From an uncultured Clostridia bacterium (lineage in GTDB: Bacteria; Bacillota; Clostridia; Peptostreptococcales; Anaerovoracaceae), in contig CALBZG010000150.1 of the NCBI GenBank assembly GCA_937889655.1, positions 1 to 5,880 of the forward strand: DNA of 5,880 nucleotides, read 5' to 3'. Under the pieces are notes generated by a model, which saw only the letters and a list, made by a program, of their open reading frames with translations, searched no databases and was not told where the DNA came from. The translations under genes were made by a program, and so were the position numbers. Below are positions 1 to 5,880 of this stretch, piece by piece (positions within the stretch are counted from its first letter, which is position 1; each line of letters opens with the position of its first letter).

Positions 1-795
1 ATCAATAGTGAATGATTTTTGTAACAATGCGGCACCATAGTATTTCTCATTAGTCAGAATGCTCATAATCGTTCTAACCTGCCATTTTTTCTTGCCACCA
101 GGCGAATCGGCACCTTTGCTTTCAAGAATTGCCGCAATATTAGAAGGCGTTCTGCCTTCCAGATATAGCCGATAGATTTTTCTGACAATGGCGGCTTCCT
201 CTTCAACAATTTCCGGCTTCCCATCTGCACCTTTTCTATATCCAAGAAAACGGGCGTATGGCAGAGAATATTTACCGTCTGCAAACCGTTTGCGCTGACC
301 CCAGATTACGTTCTCTGAAATGGAACGACTTTCTTCCTGGGCAATGCTAGACAATAGTGTTAATATAAATTCGCCCTTACTATCAAACGAAAATATCTGT
401 TCCTTCTCGAAGAATACTTCAACACCGGCATTCTTAAGCTTTCGAACGGCCGATAGTGTATCAACTGTATTGCGGGCAAAGCGAGATACTGATTTGGTGA
501 TAATAAGATCAAATTTGCCATTGATGGCATCGGCGATCATACGATTGAATTCTTCACGTCGTTTGCTAGAAGTACCTGAAAGGCCCTCGTCAGCATATAA
601 CCCCATGTATTCCCAATTGGGATGGGAAGCGATGTACTTTGGGTAATAATCTTTTTGTGCTTCAATGCTCATAAGCTGTTCATCGCTGGAGGTTGAAACT
701 CTTGCATATACAGCAACTCGTCTAATATAGCTTGTAAAGGTAGCTGAACCCCGTATTTGGGGAAGTGCCATTATCTTAATTATTTTTTTCGTCAA
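1..795 (-). CDS. Large serine recombinase (TnpX/TndX type), 3' end beyond window
   Basis: This is a DNA integrase/excisionase that cuts and rejoins attachment sites through a phosphoserine intermediate, moving an integrated element in and out of the chromosome. The visible 265 residues stay open to the window edge; such proteins are usually about 500-570 residues, so roughly half is missing. The resolvase catalytic domain spans about residues 26-165. YARVST (30-35) supplies the nucleophile Ser34 and Arg32, and SVSRFARN (103-110) supplies Arg105 and Arg108. The DEGLSGT stretch (69-75) and AQEESRSISENV (152-163, entry to helix E) are typical. From about residue 184 (LGYRKG) the Recombinase domain (Pfam PF07508 type) begins, ending in the visible part with ILTNEKYYGAALLQKSF. 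The zinc-ribbon and coiled-coil region lies outside. I chose the TTG at 795 because AGGAGG sits 7 bases upstream and a stop lies in frame just before it; ATG 771 lacks a ribosome site. It follows the SHOCT-like gene by 12 bases. Family assignment is very safe; the individual element is not identified. Confidence 0.95.
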   Translation of the reverse strand, partial: MTKKIIKIMALPQIRGSATFTSYIRRVAVYARVSTSSDEQLMSIEAQKDYYPKYIASHPNWEYMGLYADEGLSGTSSKRREEFNRMIADAINGKFDLIITKSVSRFARNTVDTLSAVRKLKNAGVEVFFEKEQIFSFDSKGEFILTLLSSIAQEESRSISENVIWGQRKRFADGKYSLPYARFLGYRKGADGKPEIVEEEAAIVRKIYRLYLEGRTPSNIAAILESKGADSPGGKKKWQVRTIMSILTNEKYYGAALLQKSFTID

Positions 796-810
796 TACGA
801 GACCTCCTTA
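796..810 (-). promoter_or_regulatory. Ribosome binding site for the TTG-started recombinase, overlapping the upstream stop codon
   Basis: Read on the minus strand, TAAGGAGGTCTCGTA precedes TTG. The TAA is the stop of the SHOCT-like gene, and the AAGGAGG directly overlapping it is a near-perfect Shine-Dalgarno with 7 bases of spacing. This fixes the recombinase start at a rare TTG codon and implies that ribosomes finishing the small gene feed into the recombinase. Confidence 0.8.
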
Positions 811-966
811 TTCTAAGCTTCCTATGGGCGGCTTCAGTTTAACGATTAATTCTCTCCGGGCATCTTCAAACTCGTAATCATTAAGCAAGCCTTCTGATAA
901 CAATGTAGAAAGCACGATTTTTATTACACGATAAGAAATTTCGTTGTTGGCCTGTTGCTTCTCCAT
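808..966 (-). CDS. Small SHOCT-like protein upstream of recombinase
   Basis: This is a complete 52-residue protein starting MEKQQANNEIS and ending KPPIGSLE. AAGGAGTG lies about 8 bases before its ATG. The core resembles the SHOCT short C-terminal fold: a hydrophobic helix (VIKIVLSTLLSEGLL, about residues 14-28), a turn, then a charged helix beginning with YEFEDARREL (31-40). No membrane segment or enzymatic motif is visible. SHOCT-like peptides often precede large serine recombinases in clostridial mobile elements, and the 12-base gap with overlapping stop and ribosome site supports that pairing here. Its role is unknown; an accessory or directionality function is only an inference from position. 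A longer reading frame across the same bases (881-1123, minus) is in another frame and is not coding. Confidence 0.8.
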   Translation of the reverse strand: MEKQQANNEISYRVIKIVLSTLLSEGLLNDYEFEDARRELIVKLKPPIGSLE

Positions 967-995
967 ACAGATCACTCCTTGATTTTTTGATTTTA

Positions 996-1024
996 GTAAT
1001 TGCTCTGAACAGTTGGAAAGTCAA
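996..1024 (-). promoter_or_regulatory. Possible promoter of the SHOCT-recombinase operon
   Basis: On the minus strand TTGACT (1024-1019) is a good -35 box. At 17 bases distance lies AATTAC (1001-996), a poor -10 match. It is correctly placed, about 30 bases before the ATG at 966. In some recombinase elements a strong promoter is completed only in the excised circle; a good -35 with a weak -10 may simply mean low basal expression. Confidence 0.35.
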
Positions 1025-1042
1025 GTAAATAGCCATATTTTC

Positions 1043-1077
1043 AAAAATGCACACCCCTGAAAAATGCACACCCCCTG
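1043..1077. repeat. Tandem direct repeat of AAAAATGCACACCCC(C)TG
   Basis: Two adjacent copies are AAAAATGCACACCCCTG at 1043-1059 and AAAAATGCACACCCCCTG at 1060-1077. They differ by a single C and follow each other with no spacer. They lie immediately upstream of the -35 candidate of the recombinase operon, so they could be protein-binding sites for a regulator or recombinase. An alternative is that they are repeated transposase-binding sites left from the end of an insertion sequence (multiple end repeats are a feature of the IS21 family), but no transposase gene is present. Confidence 0.85.
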
Positions 1078-1116
1078 CCTGCAAAACGTTGAACATTAGA
1101 CAAGGGGGTGTGCATT
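1063..1116. repeat. Perfect 14-bp inverted repeat with 26-base loop
   Basis: AATGCACACCCCCT at 1063-1076 is the exact reverse complement of AGGGGGTGTGCATT at 1103-1116. The left arm is the second copy of the direct repeat, giving three copies of the motif in 74 bases. There is no T tract after the right arm on either strand that would suggest an intrinsic terminator. A dimeric protein-binding site or an att-arm site fits better than an RNA structure, but this is an inference. Confidence 0.85.
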
Positions 1117-1173
1117 GTGTCATTTTATGATACTGTTTCCAAATACATCCAAATATTAAATGTTACAATAAAT

Positions 1174-1208
1174 AACGGCATCGGCAAAACCGGTGCTGTT
1201 GGTTTTTT
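1174..1208 (+). terminator. Intrinsic-terminator-like hairpin with no gene before it
   Basis: AACGGCATCGG (1174-1184) pairs with CCGGTGCTGTT (1190-1200) as an 11-bp stem including two G-T wobbles. The loop is CAAAA, and GG plus six Ts (1203-1208) follow. On the plus strand this is a good rho-independent terminator shape; on the minus strand the T-rich part is interrupted. No plus-strand gene precedes it in the window. It may insulate the patatin promoter from read-through, or be the leftover terminator of a gene separated by element insertion. Confidence 0.6.
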
Positions 1209-1232
1209 ATTGAACCCGCGAATTTTATTCTA

Positions 1233-1261
1233 TTGATTCAGCGGAGGTTTTTTAATAATAT
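1233..1261 (+). promoter_or_regulatory. Probable sigma-A promoter for the patatin gene
   Basis: TTGATT (1233-1238) and TAATAT (1256-1261) are separated by 17 bases, each matching 4 of 6 consensus positions. Transcription would begin near 1268, giving an untranslated leader of about 60 bases before ATG 1330. The promoter sits just downstream of the terminator-like hairpin. Confidence 0.5.
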
Positions 1262-1329
1262 GAATATATGATCTCCATATTGAAAGCTTAATATTTGAAT
1301 GAGATGCTTAGAATGAAAGTCATTATAAA

Positions 1330-2223
1330 ATGAATGTGCAGATAAAGGAAATAACCAATAATATTAAAGATACAGCCCTTATTTTTGAGGGTGGCGGTAT
1401 GAGAGCCAGTTATACTGCGGGCTTTTTGAATACTTTGCTTGAAGAAAAACTGCATTTTGATTATGTTGCAGGCATATCAGCAGGATCCAGCCACAGTGTG
1501 AACTATATTTCCAGGGATGTAGAGCGATCGAAAAAATCATTTGTTGATCTGGTTCTAGATCCGAATTTCGGCGGATGGGCATCTTTCTTAAAAGGTGAAG
1601 GCTTTTTCCGCTCAGATTATATATATGAAGAAACACCTCTTCCCGATGCCGCTCTACCATTTGATTTCAAAACATTTTCAGCCAATCCGGCTCGACTTCG
1701 TATGGGCGCCTTCGATAGCATCAACGGAGAAATGGTGTATTATACTAAAGATGATATAAAAGATCTGAAGGATCTGATGAAAATAGTTCGCGCATCTTCC
1801 TCTATGCCGATATTTATGCCACCAACGGTCATCGGCGATAAAGTCTACATCGATGGAGGGATCGGAGGCGGTATACCTCTTGATATTGCCATGAAGGATG
1901 GGCTCAAAAAATATTTCGTAATATTGAGTCGTCCGAAAGGCTACAGAAAAGAGCCGATCAAGCACCAAAGATTCTTAAAAACCTATTACAAACATTTCCC
2001 CAACGTAATTGATGCCTTGTTAAAGCGTCACATCATCTATAATCAGACTCTTGATGAACTGTATGCTCTAGAGGCTGAGGGGAAGGCTTTTCTCGTATAT
2101 CCAGATGTGATGCCGGTCTCAAGCCGTGAGAGAAATTACGATAAACTTACTGAAAGCTACAAAACCGGATATGCTCAAGGAAAGCGTGACTTGCCTCTAT
2201 GGAAGGATTTTCTCGGAATTTAA
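1330..2223 (+). CDS. Patatin-like phospholipase, YjjU-like
   Basis: This complete 297-residue protein is a serine acyl hydrolase of the patatin fold, expected to cleave acyl esters of lipids with a Ser-Asp dyad. The oxyanion-hole motif is GGGMR at residues 21-25. The nucleophile is Ser50 in the elbow GISAG (48-52), and the catalytic Asp175 lies in DGG (175-177). A helical region follows (about 205-250), then a charged C-terminus ending PLWKDFLGI. Length and the EGGGMR.SYTAG.L start match the bacterial YjjU branch. No signal peptide or membrane segment is visible, so it is probably cytoplasmic or peripheral. The ribosome site before ATG 1330 is weak (GAAAG about 11 bases upstream), but the frame up to the patatin motif leaves little room for another start. 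The physiological substrate is not known. The downstream gene begins 84 bases later on the same strand. Confidence 0.92.
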   Translation: MNVQIKEITNNIKDTALIFEGGGMRASYTAGFLNTLLEEKLHFDYVAGISAGSSHSVNYISRDVERSKKSFVDLVLDPNFGGWASFLKGEGFFRSDYIYEETPLPDAALPFDFKTFSANPARLRMGAFDSINGEMVYYTKDDIKDLKDLMKIVRASSSMPIFMPPTVIGDKVYIDGGIGGGIPLDIAMKDGLKKYFVILSRPKGYRKEPIKHQRFLKTYYKHFPNVIDALLKRHIIYNQTLDELYALEAEGKAFLVYPDVMPVSSRERNYDKLTESYKTGYAQGKRDLPLWKDFLGI

Positions 2224-2307
2224 TGACATGATTTTCCTCTTTTCGATCAGCCTTCAATCAGCAAATGATTTTATAACAAAATAAATTATATAAAGGATTG
2301 CCAAACT

Positions 2308-3975
2308 ATGTTGAAACGCACCACTACAATATTGATCATCATCGTTCTTGTGGTCACGATTCAATTCGTTCGGATTGAGTCTGCCTATGCTGAAAAGGAA
2401 GGAAATGCCATAGGTTCATATACCTTTGAAAATGTGGACTACACCAAATCCAAAGCAATTCGAGTCTTGATCGATGGGTCGCAAATTCAGTTTACTACGG
2501 ATCCACTAATCGTAAACGGCAGGACCATGGTCCCGATGAGAGCTATTTTCGAGGCTTTTAAACTTTCTGTGAGCTGGAACGATTCCACTAAAACAGCATA
2601 TGCCTATGATACGGAAACATCTATCTCTTTTCAAATCGGAAGCACAAGTGCTATAGTCAATAATGAGTTCAAATTTCTCGATGTACCGGCTTCTCTTATC
2701 AATGGATCAACAATGATACCGTTGCGATTCCTTTCCGAAAGTCTGGGTTACCATGTCGTTTGGGTCGGCCGGTCGAATCTCATATTGATCAGCAAGTCGG
2801 ATATTGTGGAATGGCGTTACGAAGGGCATGACGCGGGTTTTCCATATTATGAATATGAATTCAAATATGTGAACGGCTTAAAAACCACGGATAAAAGATA
2901 TTCCGGGAATGTTTGGATCCCTGGTGGGCAATATGAAAAAATAAACAATCCTTCTGTTGATTTTAATCTGGAATATAGCCTTTATCAAAGAACATTTACT
3001 TATTTCTTGTCAAATACCAATACAACCATGCGAGTCGAGCCACTAAGCAGTGCTCAAGTGATCGCAAGACCTCTTAAAAACGAAAAGCTTGATTACATAG
3101 GAACTGTTTCAAATAATGGTCTCTGGTACCATGTGACCTGGTATCGTTCCGGAAAGAATTATTCCGGATATGTGAGCGCAGATTCTGTGACAAAAAGAAT
3201 ATTCAGACTTGAGGGAATGCTATCCAGAGTTCTGAAAGCCGAGTATGAATGGCTCAAAGGCGACGTCGCTTATGTAAATAATTACTGGAATAGGAAAGGC
3301 TATGCTCCACTCTATCACGGAGGGATTTTCGATCGATTTGGGAACCGGAGAAGTCAGAGTGCACCAGGTTACTATGATTTAAATAATAAAAATGAATTTA
3401 TATACATTACCGACGGGAGTCTTATACGTATGCTTGCAAAGGAAGGGGATTATACGAAGGCCCAGTTGTTGGGAAGTGGCGGAGTCTTCTATATACCAAG
3501 CAAATATGTGGCTGAACCGATTGGATCGGCAGCATTGAAGAAAGTTATCGTCATCGACCGGAAAAATCAAAATGAAGCGGTCTTTGAAAAAAAGTCGGAC
3601 GGATGGAAAGTGATATCGTACACCTTAGCTACGACTGGGGCGGACGGTGAATATCAGCAACCGACGCCTGTGGGTTTTTTCTACGGCATCGAAAAGCGCG
3701 ATAAATTTTTATACTATACAGACGGGACGACTGACATACAGGGATATGCTCCTTATGCGATCCGTTTTTCTGCCAGTTCCTATGTCCATGGGGTACCGGT
3801 GGATTTTACTTATGATGCGATCGGCAACCAAATCGAACCTGCCATGCAGGAGTATTCTAAATCAATAGGCACTGTTCCGCTTTCTCATCGATGCGTCCGA
3901 AATTATACCTCTCACGCCAAGTTCTTATATGATTGGTATACGGCAGGCGAAACTGCAGTCATAGTGATAGAATGA
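2308..3975 (+). CDS. Secreted L,D-transpeptidase (YkuD) with N-terminal copper-amine-oxidase-N domain
   Basis: This complete 555-residue exported enzyme is expected to form or modify 3-3 peptidoglycan cross-links outside the membrane. A signal peptide covers residues 1-28: KR near the start, a hydrophobic core at 8-20, and a likely cleavage site AYA|EK after Ala28. Residues about 53-162 form a copper-amine-oxidase-N domain (NGRTMVPMRAIFE at 70-82 and a second half with NGSTMIPLRFLSE at 132-144), a wall or substrate-binding module that does not imply oxidase activity. A bacterial SH3-like segment is plausible at 241-292. The YkuD domain occupies about 411-555, with TPVGFF (453-458), His494 and SHRCVRN (526-532), where Cys529 is the expected nucleophile. 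The usual glycine of SHGC is Arg528. AAAGGA lies 10 bases before the ATG. No clear terminator follows; the next gene starts 87 bases downstream. Confidence 0.92.
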   Translation: MLKRTTTILIIIVLVVTIQFVRIESAYAEKEGNAIGSYTFENVDYTKSKAIRVLIDGSQIQFTTDPLIVNGRTMVPMRAIFEAFKLSVSWNDSTKTAYAYDTETSISFQIGSTSAIVNNEFKFLDVPASLINGSTMIPLRFLSESLGYHVVWVGRSNLILISKSDIVEWRYEGHDAGFPYYEYEFKYVNGLKTTDKRYSGNVWIPGGQYEKINNPSVDFNLEYSLYQRTFTYFLSNTNTTMRVEPLSSAQVIARPLKNEKLDYIGTVSNNGLWYHVTWYRSGKNYSGYVSADSVTKRIFRLEGMLSRVLKAEYEWLKGDVAYVNNYWNRKGYAPLYHGGIFDRFGNRRSQSAPGYYDLNNKNEFIYITDGSLIRMLAKEGDYTKAQLLGSGGVFYIPSKYVAEPIGSAALKKVIVIDRKNQNEAVFEKKSDGWKVISYTLATTGADGEYQQPTPVGFFYGIEKRDKFLYYTDGTTDIQGYAPYAIRFSASSYVHGVPVDFTYDAIGNQIEPAMQEYSKSIGTVPLSHRCVRNYTSHAKFLYDWYTAGETAVIVIE

Positions 3976-4022
3976 GATGTTTGCATTTATTCTTTGCGAT
4001 AAGTAAAATCCGACTGGATGGG

Positions 4023-4028
4023 TATAAT
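4023..4028 (+). promoter_or_regulatory. Consensus -10 box before the Lon-like gene
   Basis: A perfect TATAAT lies 34 bases before ATG 4063, inside GGGTATAATTATATG. No -35 box is found at normal spacing; the nearest TTG-type hexamer, TTGCGA (3994-3999), is 23 bases away. The preceding TGGG is one base off an extended -10, and GGGTAT also resembles a sigma-B-type -10, but no matching upstream box is clear. I see no CIRCE or CtsR operator. It suggests that the Lon-like gene has its own promoter. Confidence 0.45.
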
Positions 4029-4062
4029 TATATGTAAATATAAGGCAGAGGAGGGGAAGCCC

Positions 4063-5880
4063 ATGTCATTCATAGATCATTTGGAGGTTCCTGTCGAAAA
4101 GCTTCGCAGAATTTGCGATTATGAAAACGAATTGGGATTTTTTGATGCATGCAACGAAACCAGCCCTTTTGATAATGGTATAGGTCAGGATAGGGCGGTG
4201 CGATCTCTGCATTTTGGCATTTCTATAAAAGCAAGCGGCTACAATATTTATGTATCCGGTGCTCAGGGTACTGAAAAGAATGCTTATACACGGGCAGTTA
4301 TTTCACAAGCGGCATTGCAGGGCCCTATTCCTGATGATTGGTGTTATATCAATAATTTTGACGAACCGGAAAACCCGCTGGCTGTTTCTCTTCCGGCTGG
4401 TCATGGCCGCATTTTCAGAAACGACATGGATGAGCTTATTGAAGATCTTAAAATAACGATACCCAAAGCATTCGAGGGGGATGCTTATGCCCAGCAAAAA
4501 GATGAGATCGTTCAGACAGCTCAAAAGAAAATGGATCAGCTCATTCAGATTTCCAAGCAGGAAGCTGCGGAAGCAAATTTCAACGTACATTTCGTTATTC
4601 CGGATTTCATGTTGATCCCTATTAAAAATGGCGATCCTATATCCCGTGAAGATTATGAGAAGCTGCCGCTGGATGAACAAAAGGAAATCGATGAAAAAGG
4701 CAAAAAACTCAGGAAAAGACTGAATGATATACTCCATGAAAGTCAAATGCTGGACAATCAGGTAAGAGACGATCTTATAGAGCTTGACCAAAAGACAACT
4801 GCCGCAGCTGCAGCACTGCAAATAGACAAATTGAAGTCTAAGTACGGTGAATACCCTAAAATAGTGGATTATTTAGATGCTGTATTAAAAAATATTGAAG
4901 AAAAACATGAGATCTTTCAAGTTGCGGAGCAGGAAGAGAATGGAATGCCATTTGGGCTCACAGAAAGAGGCGCTGGTTTATTTGCTCAATACAAGGTTAA
5001 TTTGTTTGTAAACAATGAAAAAACAAAAGGAGCGCCTGTCATATTCGAACCTACTCCGAATTATTATAATCTGTTCGGTAAAATAGAATATGAAAGCCAG
5101 GTTTTTCTAATCAGCACCAATCTGACGATGATAAAATCCGGTGCGATCCATAAAGCAAACGGAGGTTATCTGATTCTTGAGATCAATGATGTGATGAATG
5201 AACCATTCTCCTGGAACACCCTTAAAAATATACTGAAATACGGACAAGCAATGATGGAGAATATAGGCGAGCAATACCGCCTGGTACCCACCGTGGGTCT
5301 GAAACCGGAATCCATTCCGCTGGATGTGAAGATCATTCTCATTGGAACGCCTTACATTTTTGAACTTCTTAACGAGTTCGATGAGGACTTTCGTAAATTA
5401 TTCAAGGTTAAAGTCGATTTTGATGTGGAGATGCCAAGAACTCAAGAAAATATCAGTATGTATGCTTCATACATAACCTGGTTATGCAACAAGGAAAAAC
5501 TATTAAGCTTTGACCGCACTGGCCTTGGCAAAGTCGTTGAATATGGATCCTGGGCCGCTCAGGACCAAAACAAATTGACCACAAGACTGAGCGAAATATC
5601 AGATATTGTTTTTGAAGCAGCCGAAGCAGCCAAAATCAGCGGCGCTGGGTGTATTCAAGATATGCACGTGCAACAGGCGATACGGGATAAAAAGCACCGG
5701 CTTGACCGGATAGAAGAAAAGATTCGGGAAGACATGAAGCTCAAAAATATACGTATCGAAACGACAGGATCTCAAATAGGACAGATCAACGGCATTTCGG
5801 TTATTGAAATTGACGGGCATACTTTTGGGATCCCTTCCAGAATAACCGCCAGAACATATGCCGGACACGATGGTATTATC
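4063..5880 (+). CDS. Lon-like protease with AAA_32-type domain, possibly LonC type, 3' end beyond window
   Basis: This is a cytoplasmic Lon-related protease (COG1067 type), expected to degrade misfolded or specific proteins. The visible part is 606 residues without a stop; relatives have about 750-800, so most of the proteolytic domain with its Ser-Lys dyad is missing. Family hallmarks are an N-terminal region ending in IGQDRAVRSL (40-49), the stretch IPDFMLIPIKNGDPISREDY (179-198), and YYNLFGKIEYES (334-345). HKANGGYLILE (363-373) and EDFRKLFKVK (441-450) follow, the latter with a probable arginine finger at Arg444. A helical, probably coiled insertion lies at about 140-290. The start of the Lon catalytic domain is seen at IGQINGISVIEI (572-583) and SRITARTYAG (592-601). 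The Walker A position reads GAQGTEKN (66-73), with Glu71 for glycine and Asn73 for Ser/Thr, and Walker B reads LILEIND (370-376); both are degenerate. ATG 4063 is preceded by GAGGAGGGG at 6 bases. Family confidence is high; ATP dependence is doubtful. Confidence 0.92.
   Translation, partial: MSFIDHLEVPVEKLRRICDYENELGFFDACNETSPFDNGIGQDRAVRSLHFGISIKASGYNIYVSGAQGTEKNAYTRAVISQAALQGPIPDDWCYINNFDEPENPLAVSLPAGHGRIFRNDMDELIEDLKITIPKAFEGDAYAQQKDEIVQTAQKKMDQLIQISKQEAAEANFNVHFVIPDFMLIPIKNGDPISREDYEKLPLDEQKEIDEKGKKLRKRLNDILHESQMLDNQVRDDLIELDQKTTAAAAALQIDKLKSKYGEYPKIVDYLDAVLKNIEEKHEIFQVAEQEENGMPFGLTERGAGLFAQYKVNLFVNNEKTKGAPVIFEPTPNYYNLFGKIEYESQVFLISTNLTMIKSGAIHKANGGYLILEINDVMNEPFSWNTLKNILKYGQAMMENIGEQYRLVPTVGLKPESIPLDVKIILIGTPYIFELLNEFDEDFRKLFKVKVDFDVEMPRTQENISMYASYITWLCNKEKLLSFDRTGLGKVVEYGSWAAQDQNKLTTRLSEISDIVFEAAEAAKISGAGCIQDMHVQQAIRDKKHRLDRIEEKIREDMKLKNIRIETTGSQIGQINGISVIEIDGHTFGIPSRITARTYAGHDGII

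Larger units (their letters stand above)
1..1116. mobile_element. Probable end of an integrated element carried by a serine recombinase (left part outside window)
   Basis: The SHOCT-like and recombinase genes identify a mobile genetic element extending leftwards out of the window. Plus-strand genes with housekeeping-type functions begin at 1330, so one element border may fall in the non-coding stretch between them. In Tn4451 the recombinase gene tnpX lies near one end and reads inward, which would place the attachment site just upstream of the operon here, but other elements such as Tn5397 have the opposite layout. The right limit given is provisional: it is the end of the TGCACACCCC repeat cluster. 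No target duplication or att core could be established, because large serine recombinases use a core of only a few bases and the other end is not visible. Confidence 0.4.
967..1329. other. Non-coding, signal-rich gap between divergent units
   Basis: This 363-base stretch separates the minus-strand recombinase operon from the plus-strand chromosomal genes. No frame in it combines a ribosome site, start and recognisable product convincingly. It contains, from left to right: the ribosome site and a weak promoter for the recombinase operon, three TGCACACCCC-type motifs, a terminator-like hairpin on the plus strand, and a promoter for the patatin gene. The rest is very AT-rich. It is the likeliest place in the window for an attachment-site junction. 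Confidence 0.7.

Noticed and set aside
320..646. 108-residue plus-strand frame
   Set aside because: It is antisense to the recombinase catalytic domain, which is clearly coding on the minus strand.
769..771. ATG as recombinase start
   Set aside because: It has no ribosome site, whereas TTG 795 has AGGAGG at 7 bases.
1043..1077. CRISPR-like array
   Set aside because: There are only two tandem copies, with no spacers and no cas genes.
881..1123. 80-residue minus-strand frame
   Set aside because: It overlaps the SHOCT-like gene in another frame, starts inside the repeat, and lacks a ribosome site.
1117..1236. Plus-strand 39-codon frame starting GTG with GGGGGTG upstream
   Set aside because: The apparent ribosome site is the inverted-repeat arm, the frame runs straight through the terminator hairpin, and the peptide has no recognisable features.
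2224..2307. Possible terminator or promoter between the patatin and transpeptidase genes
   Set aside because: No stable hairpin with T tract was found; TATA-like strings occur but without a -35 at proper spacing.
4303..4821. 172-residue minus-strand open frame
   Set aside because: It is antisense to the Lon-like gene, whose family motifs are continuous across the region.

Overview
The window looks like Bacillota DNA, most likely from the Clostridia. It is AT-rich, carries strong Shine-Dalgarno sequences, and its protein families are typical of that group: a TnpX/TndX-type large serine recombinase with a SHOCT-like partner, a copper-amine-oxidase-N/YkuD cell-wall enzyme, and an AAA_32-type Lon-like protease. 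The genus cannot be fixed from the sequence alone.

Positions 1-966 (minus strand) hold the start of a two-gene unit: a 52-residue SHOCT-like protein, then a large serine recombinase starting at TTG 795 and running off the left edge. The stop codon of the small gene lies at the recombinase ribosome binding site, so the two are probably translationally coupled. This pair marks one side of an integrated mobile element.

Positions 967-1329 hold no convincing gene but are dense in signals. They carry a possible minus-strand promoter, three copies of a TGCACACCCC motif (two direct, one inverted, forming a 14-bp perfect inverted repeat), a plus-strand intrinsic-terminator-like hairpin with no gene in front of it, and a good plus-strand promoter. 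The border between the element and the chromosome may lie here.

Positions 1330-5880 (plus strand) look like ordinary chromosomal genes: a YjjU-like patatin phospholipase (complete), a secreted L,D-transpeptidase with an N-terminal copper-amine-oxidase-N domain (complete), and a Lon-like protease that runs off the right edge before its catalytic domain is complete. The three are collinear with gaps of 84 and 87 bases. A separate -10 element in front of the Lon-like gene suggests they are not one tight operon. Membrane lipid turnover, peptidoglycan cross-linking and protein quality control are compatible themes, but no shared pathway is evident.

No new multi-gene system was recognised. The points most worth following are the repeat-rich junction region, the degenerate nucleotide-binding motifs of the Lon-like protein (suggesting the ATP-independent LonC type), and the variant SHRC active site of the transpeptidase.
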